DNA of 64,000 bases from Sordariomycetes sp. S80-01Y (Eukaryota; Ascomycota; Sordariomycetes), in NCBI GenBank assembly GCA_037042185.1, contig JAXQJY010000029.1:1488001-1552000 (forward strand), written 5' to 3'. Numbering within the stretch: the stretch's first letter is position 1; the number at the start of each line of letters is the position of its first letter. The position numbers and the translations under genes are program-made. Below, piece by piece: positions 55,664 through 64,000 of the stretch. A model generated the notes under the pieces. That model saw only the letters and a program-made list of their open reading frames with translations, did not search any database and was not told the DNA's origin.

Positions 55664-57368
55664 ATGGCAACGTTGCCACCCAACATCCAAATTACGAACA
55701 ACCCGGTCAAGGGCCGGTCCCTGACATCAACAGCAACCATCGCCCCGGGAACCCCCATCCTCACTCTCCCGCCGCTGCTCCTCCTCCCCTCCCAAGCCTA
55801 CCTGCCCACCATCTGCACCCACTGCCTCTCAACCTCACCCCCTCCCCGCGCCTGCACGCGCTGCCGCTCCAGCTTCTACTGCTCCCCGGCCTGCCAGAAG
55901 GCGAACTGGTCCGCGGTCCACTCCAAGGAGTGCAAGCCCCTGGCCAAGATCTCGGCCCAGGACAAGGGCAATGTCCCAACGCCCGTCAGACTCCTCATGC
56001 AGATCCTGCTCAAGGATGACGTGCGGGAGAAGCTCGACGGGCTGGAGGGCCACGAGGGGTTGTGGAGGGCCAGGGAGGAGTGGAAGGATCTGGAGATGAT
56101 GAGCCTCGGGGCCGTGACGTTTGCGGGGAAGGGCGAGGCGGAAGACGATGTCAAGAAGGCGTGTGAGATTATGTGCAAGGTGAGTCCTGGGTCGAACTCT
56201 AGAAATCTGAGGCTGACTGGCCGCAAAGGTGCAGACTAATGCCTTCAACTGGCTGGATCCGGATCTGGGTCAGGCGGGAGTGTTTGTTGAGCCTACGCTG
56301 GCGATGATGAATCATTCCTGTACACCCAACGCTATGGTGCAGGTGGTTGGAAGGAACGTGGTAGTAAGAGCGGAGAAGGAGATCAAAGCTGGGGATGACA
56401 TCGAGATCTCATACACTGGTTGGTCGCAGCATACCCTTACACCACGTCTTGTAGAAGGCTGACAATTTCTAGACTATACATGGCCCAAGCCTGAGCGTCA
56501 GGAGGCGCTCAAGACCTACAACTTTGAATGTCAATGCCTCCGCTGCCAGGGCGACCTCAACGTGTACCAAGCCTGCGCCATCTACCCCAACCTGGAGCTT
56601 AACCGCTACGGCGTAGCTCCCGAGCTGCTCGATATCCGCCAGCATCCAGCCTCGAAGCCGAAGCAGGCTTCCGTCAACGCCATGTCTGAGACTGCCGCTG
56701 TCGACATTCGCGACTTGACGCCTCCGCATGAAGAGAAGTCCAGACATGCCGCTCTTCAGAAGAGGTACGAGTGCTGCGAGGACCTGGTCAAGAAGGACTT
56801 GTGGGCTGTGACTCCGGTGCCTCAGGTTGTGACGGATATATCTGCCAACTACGCAGAACAGGGCGACTGGGCATATGCCCTGTCGGTAGCGTGTTTGATC
56901 GCGACATCCTGCGATCCGTACCGATTCCCGGCGACGTTCCATCCGGTCCGCGTCAAGGGTCTTCTCGTGATAGCAAAGCTGCTTTCGAACACGGCTGCTG
57001 ACACAGCATCGGTGGGAGAGTCCAAGAATAGCCTTGCCTCAAAAGCTGGCCTGGGAACTAAGCTTCAAGAGATGCTGAGAGAAACAGACCAGCTGGCCCT
57101 GTGCCAGATGCTGCTGATCATGGTGATCCGCATGGCACCGGCAGGCCCGGGCAAGGAATGGGGCCCGATCAAGGAGGCTCAGGAGATGCTGGATGATATT
57201 CGGCAGCTGCCCGGGAGGGAAAACGAGCTCTCGCTGATCCACGCCTGGGCCAAGGATCTCGAGGATAAGCAGTCGCAGTCTTTCTTCAAGTATGCTGTCG
57301 TCGATCCAATCCACGCCCTGTCGAAGCTTGGAAAGGCTGTGCTTGCCGCCGACTTTGGAGACGAGTGA
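55664..57368 (+). CDS. SET and MYND domain protein (SMYD-like)
   Basis: A 533-residue putative lysine methyltransferase in three exons: 55664-56179, 56229-56418 and 56473-57368. The introns of 49 and 54 bases keep frame; the second exon could instead start at 56235 (GTGCAG acceptor). The SET domain is split by a MYND zinc finger at residues 51-90 (CTHC, CTRC, FYCSPACQKANW, HSKEC). The catalytic half has NWLDPD, then NHSCTPNA at about 200-207 for S-adenosylmethionine binding, and GDDIEISYT followed by DYTWPKPER. The post-SET cysteines CQCLRCQGD follow. The C-terminal part is helical, TPR-like. The substrate is unknown; fungal relatives may act on histones or other proteins. Convergent with the coiled-coil gene, 64 bases apart. 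Confidence 0.88.
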
Positions 57369-57432
57369 GGGATAACGGGCCGGATCCGTAGCTGCTCAAG
57401 TCCAATTGTCTGATTTCAGAGAAACTTCGCGC

Positions 57433-59247
57433 TCAGCCTTCAGCTGTGGCTGCCTTGCTCGCCCTCTTATTCTGATTGGCGTACCTGCCATATCTCCTGT
57501 CCACAGTACCGCGTTTAGTATAACGAACACCTCGGTCGTGTCCGGAGGCGGATTGCCATGGTGAAGAATCCTGTCCGCCCCTGGTACTAGAGGACCCCGT
57601 TATCGTAGCGCTGTAGTAGTCGGAGGTGAGGTCAAGCTCTGTCGAGGGGAGATCAAGCTCGTATAGCTCGTCCTCATGTTCTGCGACAGGAGGCCGCTTG
57701 CGTTTCGGGGCGCCTGGGAAGATTCTGTAGCATGGGCTTGACGTGTTACCGTCCAGTAGACCATCGCTTTCAGATTCTAAACGAGCGGAGCTCGCATCTA
57801 ACAATCCAGGGGGGGTCGCAACCAATTCTGCCGCTGATGATCCGCTATTTTCCAAGCGCCGGACGCGGCTTTTGATGAGCTCAACTTCCATCTTGAGCGA
57901 ATCCACTTGGCTTGCCCGGTCACCGATGTCAGAGATCCGGCTTGTGAGTATGTCAAGCTCGTGGGCTGAAAATCCCCCAACGGCAGATTGCGCCGGCCGA
58001 TGCTGTTCTTCTTCCATTCTCTGGCGGCTCTTTTCCAAGTTCTGCCTCTCGGATCGTTCAACTGTCAGATCAGCCCTCAGCTGCTTGAGCTCCTTGCGCA
58101 TAGACGAGACTTCAAGAGAATATTGCCTAGCAGTCGAAAGACTCACTTCCGCAACGTGCTTCGCTTCCAGGATCTCTTTCTCAAGCTCCTCGTTCCTTTT
58201 GGCGTTTGCTTTCGCAGCACTGGCACTCTGCTCAGCATGCTGCTTGACGTTCATAATGTCCTCTTGAAGCTCCTCATCCCTCGCTGTCGCCTGCTCCAGC
58301 TCCTGGCCGTGTGCGTCCAGCCGGACCCCCAGATCGTCTACCTTCCGCCGTGTAGACTTTTCTCTCTTTCCCATACCGGTAATCATGTCATCCCTGTCCT
58401 TGATCAGACTCTTCAATGTGGAAACCCATTCACGGTGCGGATACTTGTCCAGGGCGTTTCTCAGGTCTTCTCTCAGAGAGCTAACGTCACTGCGCACACG
58501 AGTCCCCTCCTCCCGCAGGTCGTCAATTGAGCTCTGCGTTTCTCGCACTTCGGACTGGACGTCTCTGAGCGACTTTTCGATCTGAGAAGCAACTTGAATC
58601 CCTGTGCTGCCGATATTATCGATTTCTTGCCCCTGCGCCAGCAAGGCCGTCTGCAGTTGGATGATGTCTACGGCATCACCCGGAGCAGCATCGCTGAAGG
58701 GATTGAAGCCCGAAAAAGCTTCTGGTGCCGGCTCTGGTGATGATGATGTTGGCTCCGCTACTGGAGGAGAAGCTCGCAGCTTGAGGACGTGCACAATCCT
58801 GGGCTGAGCTTTCTTACGCTGGTCCGCGGCTTGTCTCATCAAGAGCAGGCTTACTCGAAATATGATTTGGTCCCTGTGGGAATATGAATCAATGTAGCCG
58901 GCAGCGGGTTGGCATCGGAACCTACGGGTTAAGAACATGATTTGGGGGCGTGTCCAGGCATTTCAAGCCCAAGTTCGCGTTGCAGGCCTTACATTCAACG
59001 TCTCGAAGCTCGCTAGGACAATCGTCAGTGAGGCACGGCTGAAGTACACTCCAAGAACTTACCAGCCTTCAATGATCGTTCCATCTTCGCCATACCGCGC
59101 CACTCCCGTCGCCTTAATCCAAAAGTCTTTGAGAGCTTCAGGCTGAGCAGTTGGGGTGAGATAGTTCTTGCCAATCCTGTTCCATGAATTCTCAATATTG
59201 CCGAAGAATGCTTCACAGTTGGCGCACTTCAAGTTGATGAGCTCCAT
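57433..59247 (-). CDS. Two-CxxC zinc-domain (Mis18/Yippee-like) plus coiled-coil protein
   Basis: A 570-residue protein inferred from three exons: 59247-59063, 59012-58926 and 58873-57433. The splices (GTAAGT/CCTAG and GTAGGT/CACAG) keep frame and rebuild one N-terminal domain. It has CANC at residues 8-11 and CKAC at 69-72, followed by NANLGLKC and then DQIIFRVSLLLMR. Paired CxxC motifs ~57 residues apart, a Gly/Leu after the second, and a closing hydrophobic strand are the layout of Yippee/Mis18-type zinc folds. A long coiled coil follows (about 170-390; heptads such as LEKEILEAKHVAEVSLSTA and MRKELKQLRADL). The tail is disordered with a basic KRKRPP patch and an Arg/Tyr-rich end. If Mis18-like, it could act in centromere chromatin loading; this is inference from pattern alone. 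Confidence 0.7.
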
Positions 59248-59643
59248 GGCTCGCGACACCCATGACGAAAGAAAAGAGAAAAAAAAAAATCCCAACGGTC
59301 AATGTCTCGATGCTCATGGGAAGTTTATCTGTCCGGAGGGAGGGCGGGCAGTCGCGTCTCGACTCGCCTAACTCGGAAGGGCACTGGCAGTCGCGTAAAG
59401 AGCTGCGCTCGGCTCTTCATTGGCCAATCTTCCGGTAGCGGGGCTTCGCGTCGATGCCCCACATTTCCGGTCAAGCATCCGATAAGATAACGTCTTCAAC
59501 GTCGACTCAGAATTTCCTACAAACGGCATTGCACTTTACCGTCACTTCAACAATACAACTGCCTTGTCGCTGTATCGGCAATTCCATGCATCTGAATAAC
59601 ACAGCGCACTGAGTTGTGCTTTACAGAAGACTCTGTGACTAGC
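59248..59643. promoter_or_regulatory. Bidirectional promoter region between the coiled-coil gene and rex1
   Basis: The ATGs of the two divergent genes are 396 bases apart. The region has an A-run at about 59280-59289, CCAAT on the plus strand near 59423 (GGCCAATC) and pyrimidine-rich stretches before rex1. No specific factor site is recognised. Confidence 0.45.
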
Positions 59644-61791
59644 ATGGGCAGGGGAGCCAAGAAGAAGGGCCAGCATCTCAAAAAATCCGTCCTTGCCAAG
59701 CTCAAGAGGAAGTCCAAGGCCAAAAGTCGCGACCACCTCCTCGGCGACAGCCCGACGGCCCACGAATCTGCGATCTCAAGCGAAGAGAGCAGCGACTCCA
59801 GTGCCATGACGGCCCATCCTAAACTCCCCGCTGCCGACACCAGCGCAAGCGACACCTCCCTTAAGCGCTCCAAAACTCACGACGAGGACGACGAGGGCGG
59901 CGAGTGGCAGACGGTGAAGCGGCCCGCCAAAAAGGCGAAGAAGATACCCAAGTCTGGCAAGGGCAGCTACCCGTCTATTACATTCCACCAGAATGCACGG
60001 TTAAACGCAAAGGTCAACTTGAACCAACTGCGCGATCTGGTCACGTACATCTATGCCGATGGCCCGGCACCGCAATGGGTCGCCGTGGGACATAGACCCG
60101 AGTTCCGCAAGATCGTGACCATCATGGTTCCCGGGCTTGAGGAGGCCATGTTCAAGGCTGGCGTGGACTACGACTCCTACACAGAGAAACAGGAGGGGGG
60201 GAAGGAGAGCTACAGTCCACACGACGACTTCTACCCCCGGGTGTTAAAGAAAGAGGAGCTTCCAGAGACAGTACAGCCCTTTGCGGATATGTTCACTCAC
60301 CTGTGGCCCATCAGAACACCAGGCGACGACAGGCACGGCAAGATGCACTCCCCCATGCACTCGTTCCTCACCACACCGACCAACTACGGCAAATCCAAAG
60401 GCCAAGGCGTCAAGCCCGCTCAGGAACCAGCAGGCTGGAAGAACGAACGCACGCGCATCACAGAATATCTCGCGACGGCTAATCAGTTGGCAGAAAACGG
60501 CTACGTCGTCCACCCTGCTCTGCTCGGGGACGAAGCCAAGCAATCATTCAAAGCCCCTGAAGGCTGGGTCATGACCAAAGTCGACAGCCTGGACGATGGC
60601 GCCGTCCCGGAGGCCGAGATCCAGAAGGGCAGCGTCACATGTGGCCGAGAAGTCTTGGCCCTGGATTGCGAGATGTGCATGACGGGGGAGAACGAGTTCT
60701 CGCTCACGCGGATCAGTCTCGTGGACTGGACGGGCGAAACTGTGCTCGATGAGCTCGTCAAGCCCGATAAGCCCATTACAGACTATGTGACCCAATTCTC
60801 TGGCATCACGAAAGAAATGCTCGAACCTGTAACAACAACGCTCGGCGACATCCAGCAGAAACTCCTCAAACTGCTCACACCACGGACGATTCTGCTGGGA
60901 CACTCACTTGAATCTGACACCAAAGCCATGAAGGTCGCCCACCCCTTCATCGTTGACACCTCCATCCTGTACCCCCACCCCCGGGGGCCACCGCTCAAGT
61001 CCTCCCTCAAGTGGCTCGCTCAGAAGTACCTGTCCCGCGAGATTCAGAAAGGTGGCGCCGCGGGTCACGACTCCATCGAGGACGCCAAGACCTGCCTGGA
61101 CCTCGTCAAACAAAAGTGCGAAAAGGGAAAGTCCTGGGGATCGTCGGACTCTCAGGGCGAGAACATATTCCGCCGTCTCGCCCGCGCGGGGACGGCGTAC
61201 AAGGCGCAGGGGGGCTCCGCCGCCGTGGGTGGCGTTGAGACCGGCAAGACGAGCGCAATGGTCGACTGGGGGAACCCAAAGCTGGGTATCGGAGCGGGGG
61301 CTACGCACCAGCTCGGTGCCAGGTCCGATGAAGAGATCACGGACAACACCATTCGCGCCATCAAAGGGGACCCGGTCGGCGAGGAGATCCGCGCCGGTGG
61401 CGTAGACTTCGTCTGGGCCCGCATGCGCGAGCTCGAGGCCTTTATGGGCTGGTGGAACCGTCTCAAGGTCGACAGCAGCGCCGAGGGCGGTCCGCCCCCG
61501 GGCGCAACCCCGGAGACGCTACGGGAAGCCCTCGCGGCCTTAGTATCCCGCCTTGTGCGCATCCACGCCGCCCTGCCGCCCTGCACCGCCTTCATCGTCT
61601 TCAGCGGGTCGGGAGATCCCAGGGACATGGCCAAGCTGCAGCAGATGCAGGCTCAGTGGAAGAAGGAGTACAACACGCCGGGGAGCAAGTGGGATCAGCT
61701 AAGCGTCAAGTGGACGGATGTGGAGGAGCAAGCGCTGAAAAGGGCCGCGCAGAAGGCGAGGATGGGGATCGGATTCGTAGGAGTTAAATAG
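59644..61791 (+). CDS. rex1: RNA exonuclease 1 (Rex1/Rnh70-type DEDDh exonuclease)
   Basis: A 715-residue intronless nuclear 3'-5' exonuclease. In yeast, Rex1 trims 5S rRNA, tRNA precursors and other small RNAs. The head is basic (MGRGAKKKGQHLKK) with nucleolar-type Lys runs. The DEDDh domain starts at LALDCEMCMT, giving Asp341 and Glu343. Asp425 lies in GHSLESDTKAM, and His475/Asp480 in GHDSIEDAKTCLDL. The substrate strand TRISLVDW and VKPDKPITDYVTQFSGIT are also typical. About 220 residues follow the nuclease domain and end basic (RAAQKARMGIGFVGVK). The frame runs upstream to a TTG, so the ATG before GRGAKKK was chosen. The gene is divergent from the coiled-coil gene and shares its upstream region. 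Confidence 0.93.
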   Translation: MGRGAKKKGQHLKKSVLAKLKRKSKAKSRDHLLGDSPTAHESAISSEESSDSSAMTAHPKLPAADTSASDTSLKRSKTHDEDDEGGEWQTVKRPAKKAKKIPKSGKGSYPSITFHQNARLNAKVNLNQLRDLVTYIYADGPAPQWVAVGHRPEFRKIVTIMVPGLEEAMFKAGVDYDSYTEKQEGGKESYSPHDDFYPRVLKKEELPETVQPFADMFTHLWPIRTPGDDRHGKMHSPMHSFLTTPTNYGKSKGQGVKPAQEPAGWKNERTRITEYLATANQLAENGYVVHPALLGDEAKQSFKAPEGWVMTKVDSLDDGAVPEAEIQKGSVTCGREVLALDCEMCMTGENEFSLTRISLVDWTGETVLDELVKPDKPITDYVTQFSGITKEMLEPVTTTLGDIQQKLLKLLTPRTILLGHSLESDTKAMKVAHPFIVDTSILYPHPRGPPLKSSLKWLAQKYLSREIQKGGAAGHDSIEDAKTCLDLVKQKCEKGKSWGSSDSQGENIFRRLARAGTAYKAQGGSAAVGGVETGKTSAMVDWGNPKLGIGAGATHQLGARSDEEITDNTIRAIKGDPVGEEIRAGGVDFVWARMRELEAFMGWWNRLKVDSSAEGGPPPGATPETLREALAALVSRLVRIHAALPPCTAFIVFSGSGDPRDMAKLQQMQAQWKKEYNTPGSKWDQLSVKWTDVEEQALKRAAQKARMGIGFVGVK

Positions 61792-62233
61792 AAGCGCAGC
61801 AATGGCGCACGTATGGCAGGTGTTGATGAAGTTATGCACAAGTTCACGTATGACATGCCAAATGCGAACCATGTCAAGTACTGTGCTGAACGGCCATCGG
61901 TTGGAGGTGATTTCTCATATTCATACTCATAAGCAGAGGCCCCTGCTTCATCCGTATTACAACTAGCTTCGAGTAAGTACTGACATCCTAGATACCTGAT
62001 CCATCTACATGTGTGCCTTGCCAATTATCTATATAACCCCTGCCAAATCCTACAACAACCGCTCCTTTTGGCGCAAAGAGAGAGCGCCCTCGCTAAGACC
62101 AGGTTGCCAAAAAAACATAACTGTAAAATCAAGCGCCATGAGGAAAATTGCATCATAATCGAGACCAGCGAGGCTTGCGGCTCGTTCTTCTATGTTAACA
62201 ACACATCTCAGAATGATTGGTTTTGCGTCGATA
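61792..62233. other. Convergent intergenic region
   Basis: 3' flanks of rex1 and the TRP-like channel gene. AT-richer, with TATCTATATAAC near 62.03 kb and a short A-run. No gene supported. Confidence 0.5.
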
Positions 62234-64000
62234 TCAGGACCTCTGCGGCGCTGGCTCGCCGCTGCCGTCGACAATCTCCCCATGCGCACCAAATAGCTCC
62301 ACGACGCCATGCTGTGGATCAACGCGGTTGATGTTACGCTGCGGCACCGACCCAAAGCTCGCGGGACGTTCGCCTGCTCTTCTAGAGCTAGGATGTCTCG
62401 AAAGATCAATGTGGAACTCTGTCGATCCGTGTGATGAGAGTCGTCTTTGAGAGTCGGATCTTTGGAAGGGCAAGGGTGCGAGATGGGGCGGCCCGTCCGT
62501 TCGACCGTCAATGGAGGGCGTGCGTGATGGTTCACCGGAGGTATCAATCAGAGCCGAGTTACGCTTTGAGCTCTTGCGCGGCACATGCGGCGCGGCTCCT
62601 GCCGAGGCGTTGGCTTCATCTTGGTCGTTTGTGATTGTCACCCTGGGCTCAGGGGGTAGTGAACCGCGGGGCAAACGCTCTGTAACGGGGCTATCAGGCT
62701 CATCATCCTCTGGTCCTCTGGGTTCACCCGTATCGGTCAAGAGATCCCCAGGCTTCTTCCTTGGCGACGGCTTCGGCCGCGGCTCGTCCTCATCGTCGGA
62801 GTCGATAGGGCCGTTCCTCAGAACGCCCATAGCAACGGGAATGCCCTCCGGCGGGGTCTCATCCCCGAAGGCGCCGTTGCGAGCCATCATATCGGGTGGC
62901 ATGCGTGCGCTGCGGACGACTTCGAAGCCCTTGCCCTTCTCTTTGGTTTTGCCGCCGAGGAGGTGCCGGAACCAGCCCGTCGCCGTGGCTACAGGGCCTG
63001 TAGGATCAGCTGGTCCAGTGCCAAGTTTGCGGCCCGGACCATCGGCGTTGAGAGCTGGACCACGCACACCGTAGTAGAAGTCGACCTCGCGTGTTGAGTA
63101 GTCTGGTCGATTTGGGAGGATGTTGGCTGGATTCGCCCCTGGTGCAGGCGTGTTGGCCCGAGAGATCTCCGCGCCCGGAGCCGTATCTGTACCCTCACCT
63201 GCAGGCCCTGCCGCAACATTCAACTGCCCCTTCGGATCACCGCCCGTCTGGGAAAGTCGACTGCTGGGGCGCGGGGACTCGTTGCCGAGTGTGTCGGCTC
63301 GGCGCCTTGGAGGCCGGTAGTACGGATCAGAAGCTTCCAGAGGCAGAGCTGGCTGACGAACACCCCTAGCCGTCAAAGGCGAAGCCACGGACGGGAAGAT
63401 ACCGCTGTCAGCGCCTGGTGTGCCGGGCAAATACGAGCTCGCGCTGTCCATCTGCCTATGGTGACCTTGTGCAGAGTACACATCGATGCTATCGAACGCG
63501 GAACTACTTCTTTGCCGATGCGCGCCGCCCATCATTCCACCTAGGCTGGCGCCCGACTCACTCCTTATCCTGCCGCCGGGCATTGAGTAACCCGTCTTCG
63601 TCCCGTCCTCAGCATCTAGCATTGCAGATGTAGACAATTGGCTGGCTCGCGACGGGCCATTCCTAGGTGTCACGCGACGTGCCAGCTGTCGCATGCCAAA
63701 GATCTTGGACAAACCTCCTCTCGTGAGCCCGCGGTCATCATCACCTCCAGCACCAAGCATCAGTGCAATGACCTCAACGAGGGTTTGCAATGCGTTGATG
63801 AAGAAGCCCAGTACAAGCACGACCGCATGAAGAAGAAGGATTACATATCCTATCCAACCCTTCGGTCCATCAGTAACACCTAGAGATGGCGCAAATGCGA
63901 CCATGAGCATGACGGTGAAGAAGCGCATGCTCGCAAATGCCGTGTGATAGGCGTTCATCGATGTCGGAGGGTTGAAGGGACGGAAGGCGTGCAAGGTGAG
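62234..64000 (-). CDS. TRP-like ion channel family protein (Flc/Pkd2 type), C-terminal part
   Basis: The window cuts this gene at its 5' side; only the last ~588 residues are seen and the frame is open to the edge. Two membrane segments are visible (FFTVMLMVAFAPSLGV and GWIGYVILLLHAVVLVLGFFINALQTLVEVIALML), followed by the short conserved stretch GLTRGGLSKIFGMRQLARR. This matches the end of the membrane block in fungal TRP-like proteins (yeast Flc, fission yeast Pkd2), which sit in the ER or plasma membrane and affect calcium and cell-wall integrity. The remaining ~480 residues are a disordered cytosolic tail rich in Ser, Pro and Arg with many potential phosphosites (RSSS, RTPS, RRLSS). The ML-like lumenal domain and earlier helices would lie beyond position 64000. 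Confidence 0.78.
   Translation of the reverse strand, partial: LTLHAFRPFNPPTSMNAYHTAFASMRFFTVMLMVAFAPSLGVTDGPKGWIGYVILLLHAVVLVLGFFINALQTLVEVIALMLGAGGDDDRGLTRGGLSKIFGMRQLARRVTPRNGPSRASQLSTSAMLDAEDGTKTGYSMPGGRIRSESGASLGGMMGGAHRQRSSSAFDSIDVYSAQGHHRQMDSASSYLPGTPGADSGIFPSVASPLTARGVRQPALPLEASDPYYRPPRRRADTLGNESPRPSSRLSQTGGDPKGQLNVAAGPAGEGTDTAPGAEISRANTPAPGANPANILPNRPDYSTREVDFYYGVRGPALNADGPGRKLGTGPADPTGPVATATGWFRHLLGGKTKEKGKGFEVVRSARMPPDMMARNGAFGDETPPEGIPVAMGVLRNGPIDSDDEDEPRPKPSPRKKPGDLLTDTGEPRGPEDDEPDSPVTERLPRGSLPPEPRVTITNDQDEANASAGAAPHVPRKSSKRNSALIDTSGEPSRTPSIDGRTDGPPHLAPLPFQRSDSQRRLSSHGSTEFHIDLSRHPSSRRAGERPASFGSVPQRNINRVDPQHGVVELFGAHGEIVDGSGEPAPQRS

Noticed and set aside
1-64000. CRISPR arrays, rRNA genes, intact transposons or retroelements, and functional tRNA genes
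   Set aside because: No regularly spaced direct repeats, reverse-transcriptase or transposase motifs, rRNA sequence or foldable cloverleaf was found on reading either strand. A covariance-model tRNA scan would be needed to exclude tRNAs fully.

Overview
This window looks like a chromosomal segment of a filamentous ascomycete, most likely a Sordariomycete. Genes carry short introns of about 50-120 bases (GTAAGT/GTATGT-type donors, CTAAC or CTGAC branch sites, CAG/TAG acceptors), lie on both strands without operons, and encode typically fungal families: Zn(II)2Cys6 regulators, a DUF7707 GPI protein, a fungal amidoligase, a TRP-like channel and an HMT1-type ABC half-transporter. Genus and species cannot be fixed from sequence alone.

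Layout. 0.5-6.6 kb: dpb4 (histone-fold subunit of DNA polymerase epsilon), a metallopeptidase-jacalin protein of the YIL108W family and a single-pass membrane protein. 6.6-12.4 kb: gene-poor, with microsatellites and a decayed tRNA-like/SINE-like sequence near 11.2 kb. 12.4-17.7 kb: a small cysteine-containing secreted protein, an SDR, a putative amidoligase and a GPI-anchored DUF7707 protein. 17.7-19.9 kb: empty. 19.9-23.1 kb: an F-box-like protein convergent with cystathionine gamma-lyase (cys3). 25.2-26.7 kb: an Upc2-like C6 regulator. 27.2-30.7 kb: rpf2 and pex5, head to head. 30.7-38.3 kb: gene-free, with a G-run. 38.3-45.2 kb: a bHLH regulator, a second C6 regulator convergent with an MDR reductase, and a small Ser-rich protein. 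46.1-52.1 kb: the HMT1-type transporter, an uncharacterised protein, a possible tiny membrane protein and a membrane-anchored glutaredoxin. 52.8-55.4 kb: a small secreted protein and the ER factor sil1. 55.7-61.8 kb: a SET/MYND protein, a two-CxxC (Mis18/Yippee-like) plus coiled-coil protein and the RNA exonuclease rex1. 62.2-64.0 kb: the C-terminal part of a TRP-like channel, cut by the window edge.

Most genes are housekeeping: replication, ribosome assembly, peroxisomal import, ER folding, sulfur-amino-acid metabolism, RNA processing. They do not form one pathway. The less ordinary items are the Mis18/Yippee-like coiled-coil gene, the secreted peptide-SDR-amidoligase neighbourhood, the metallopeptidase-lectin fusion, the bHLH gene whose 5' end can be read in two ways, and an uncharacterised 378-residue protein. 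No CRISPR array, rRNA gene, intact transposon, retroelement or clear functional tRNA gene was seen. Introns and starts were inferred by eye from splice signals, reading frame and family conservation; none is confirmed by transcripts.
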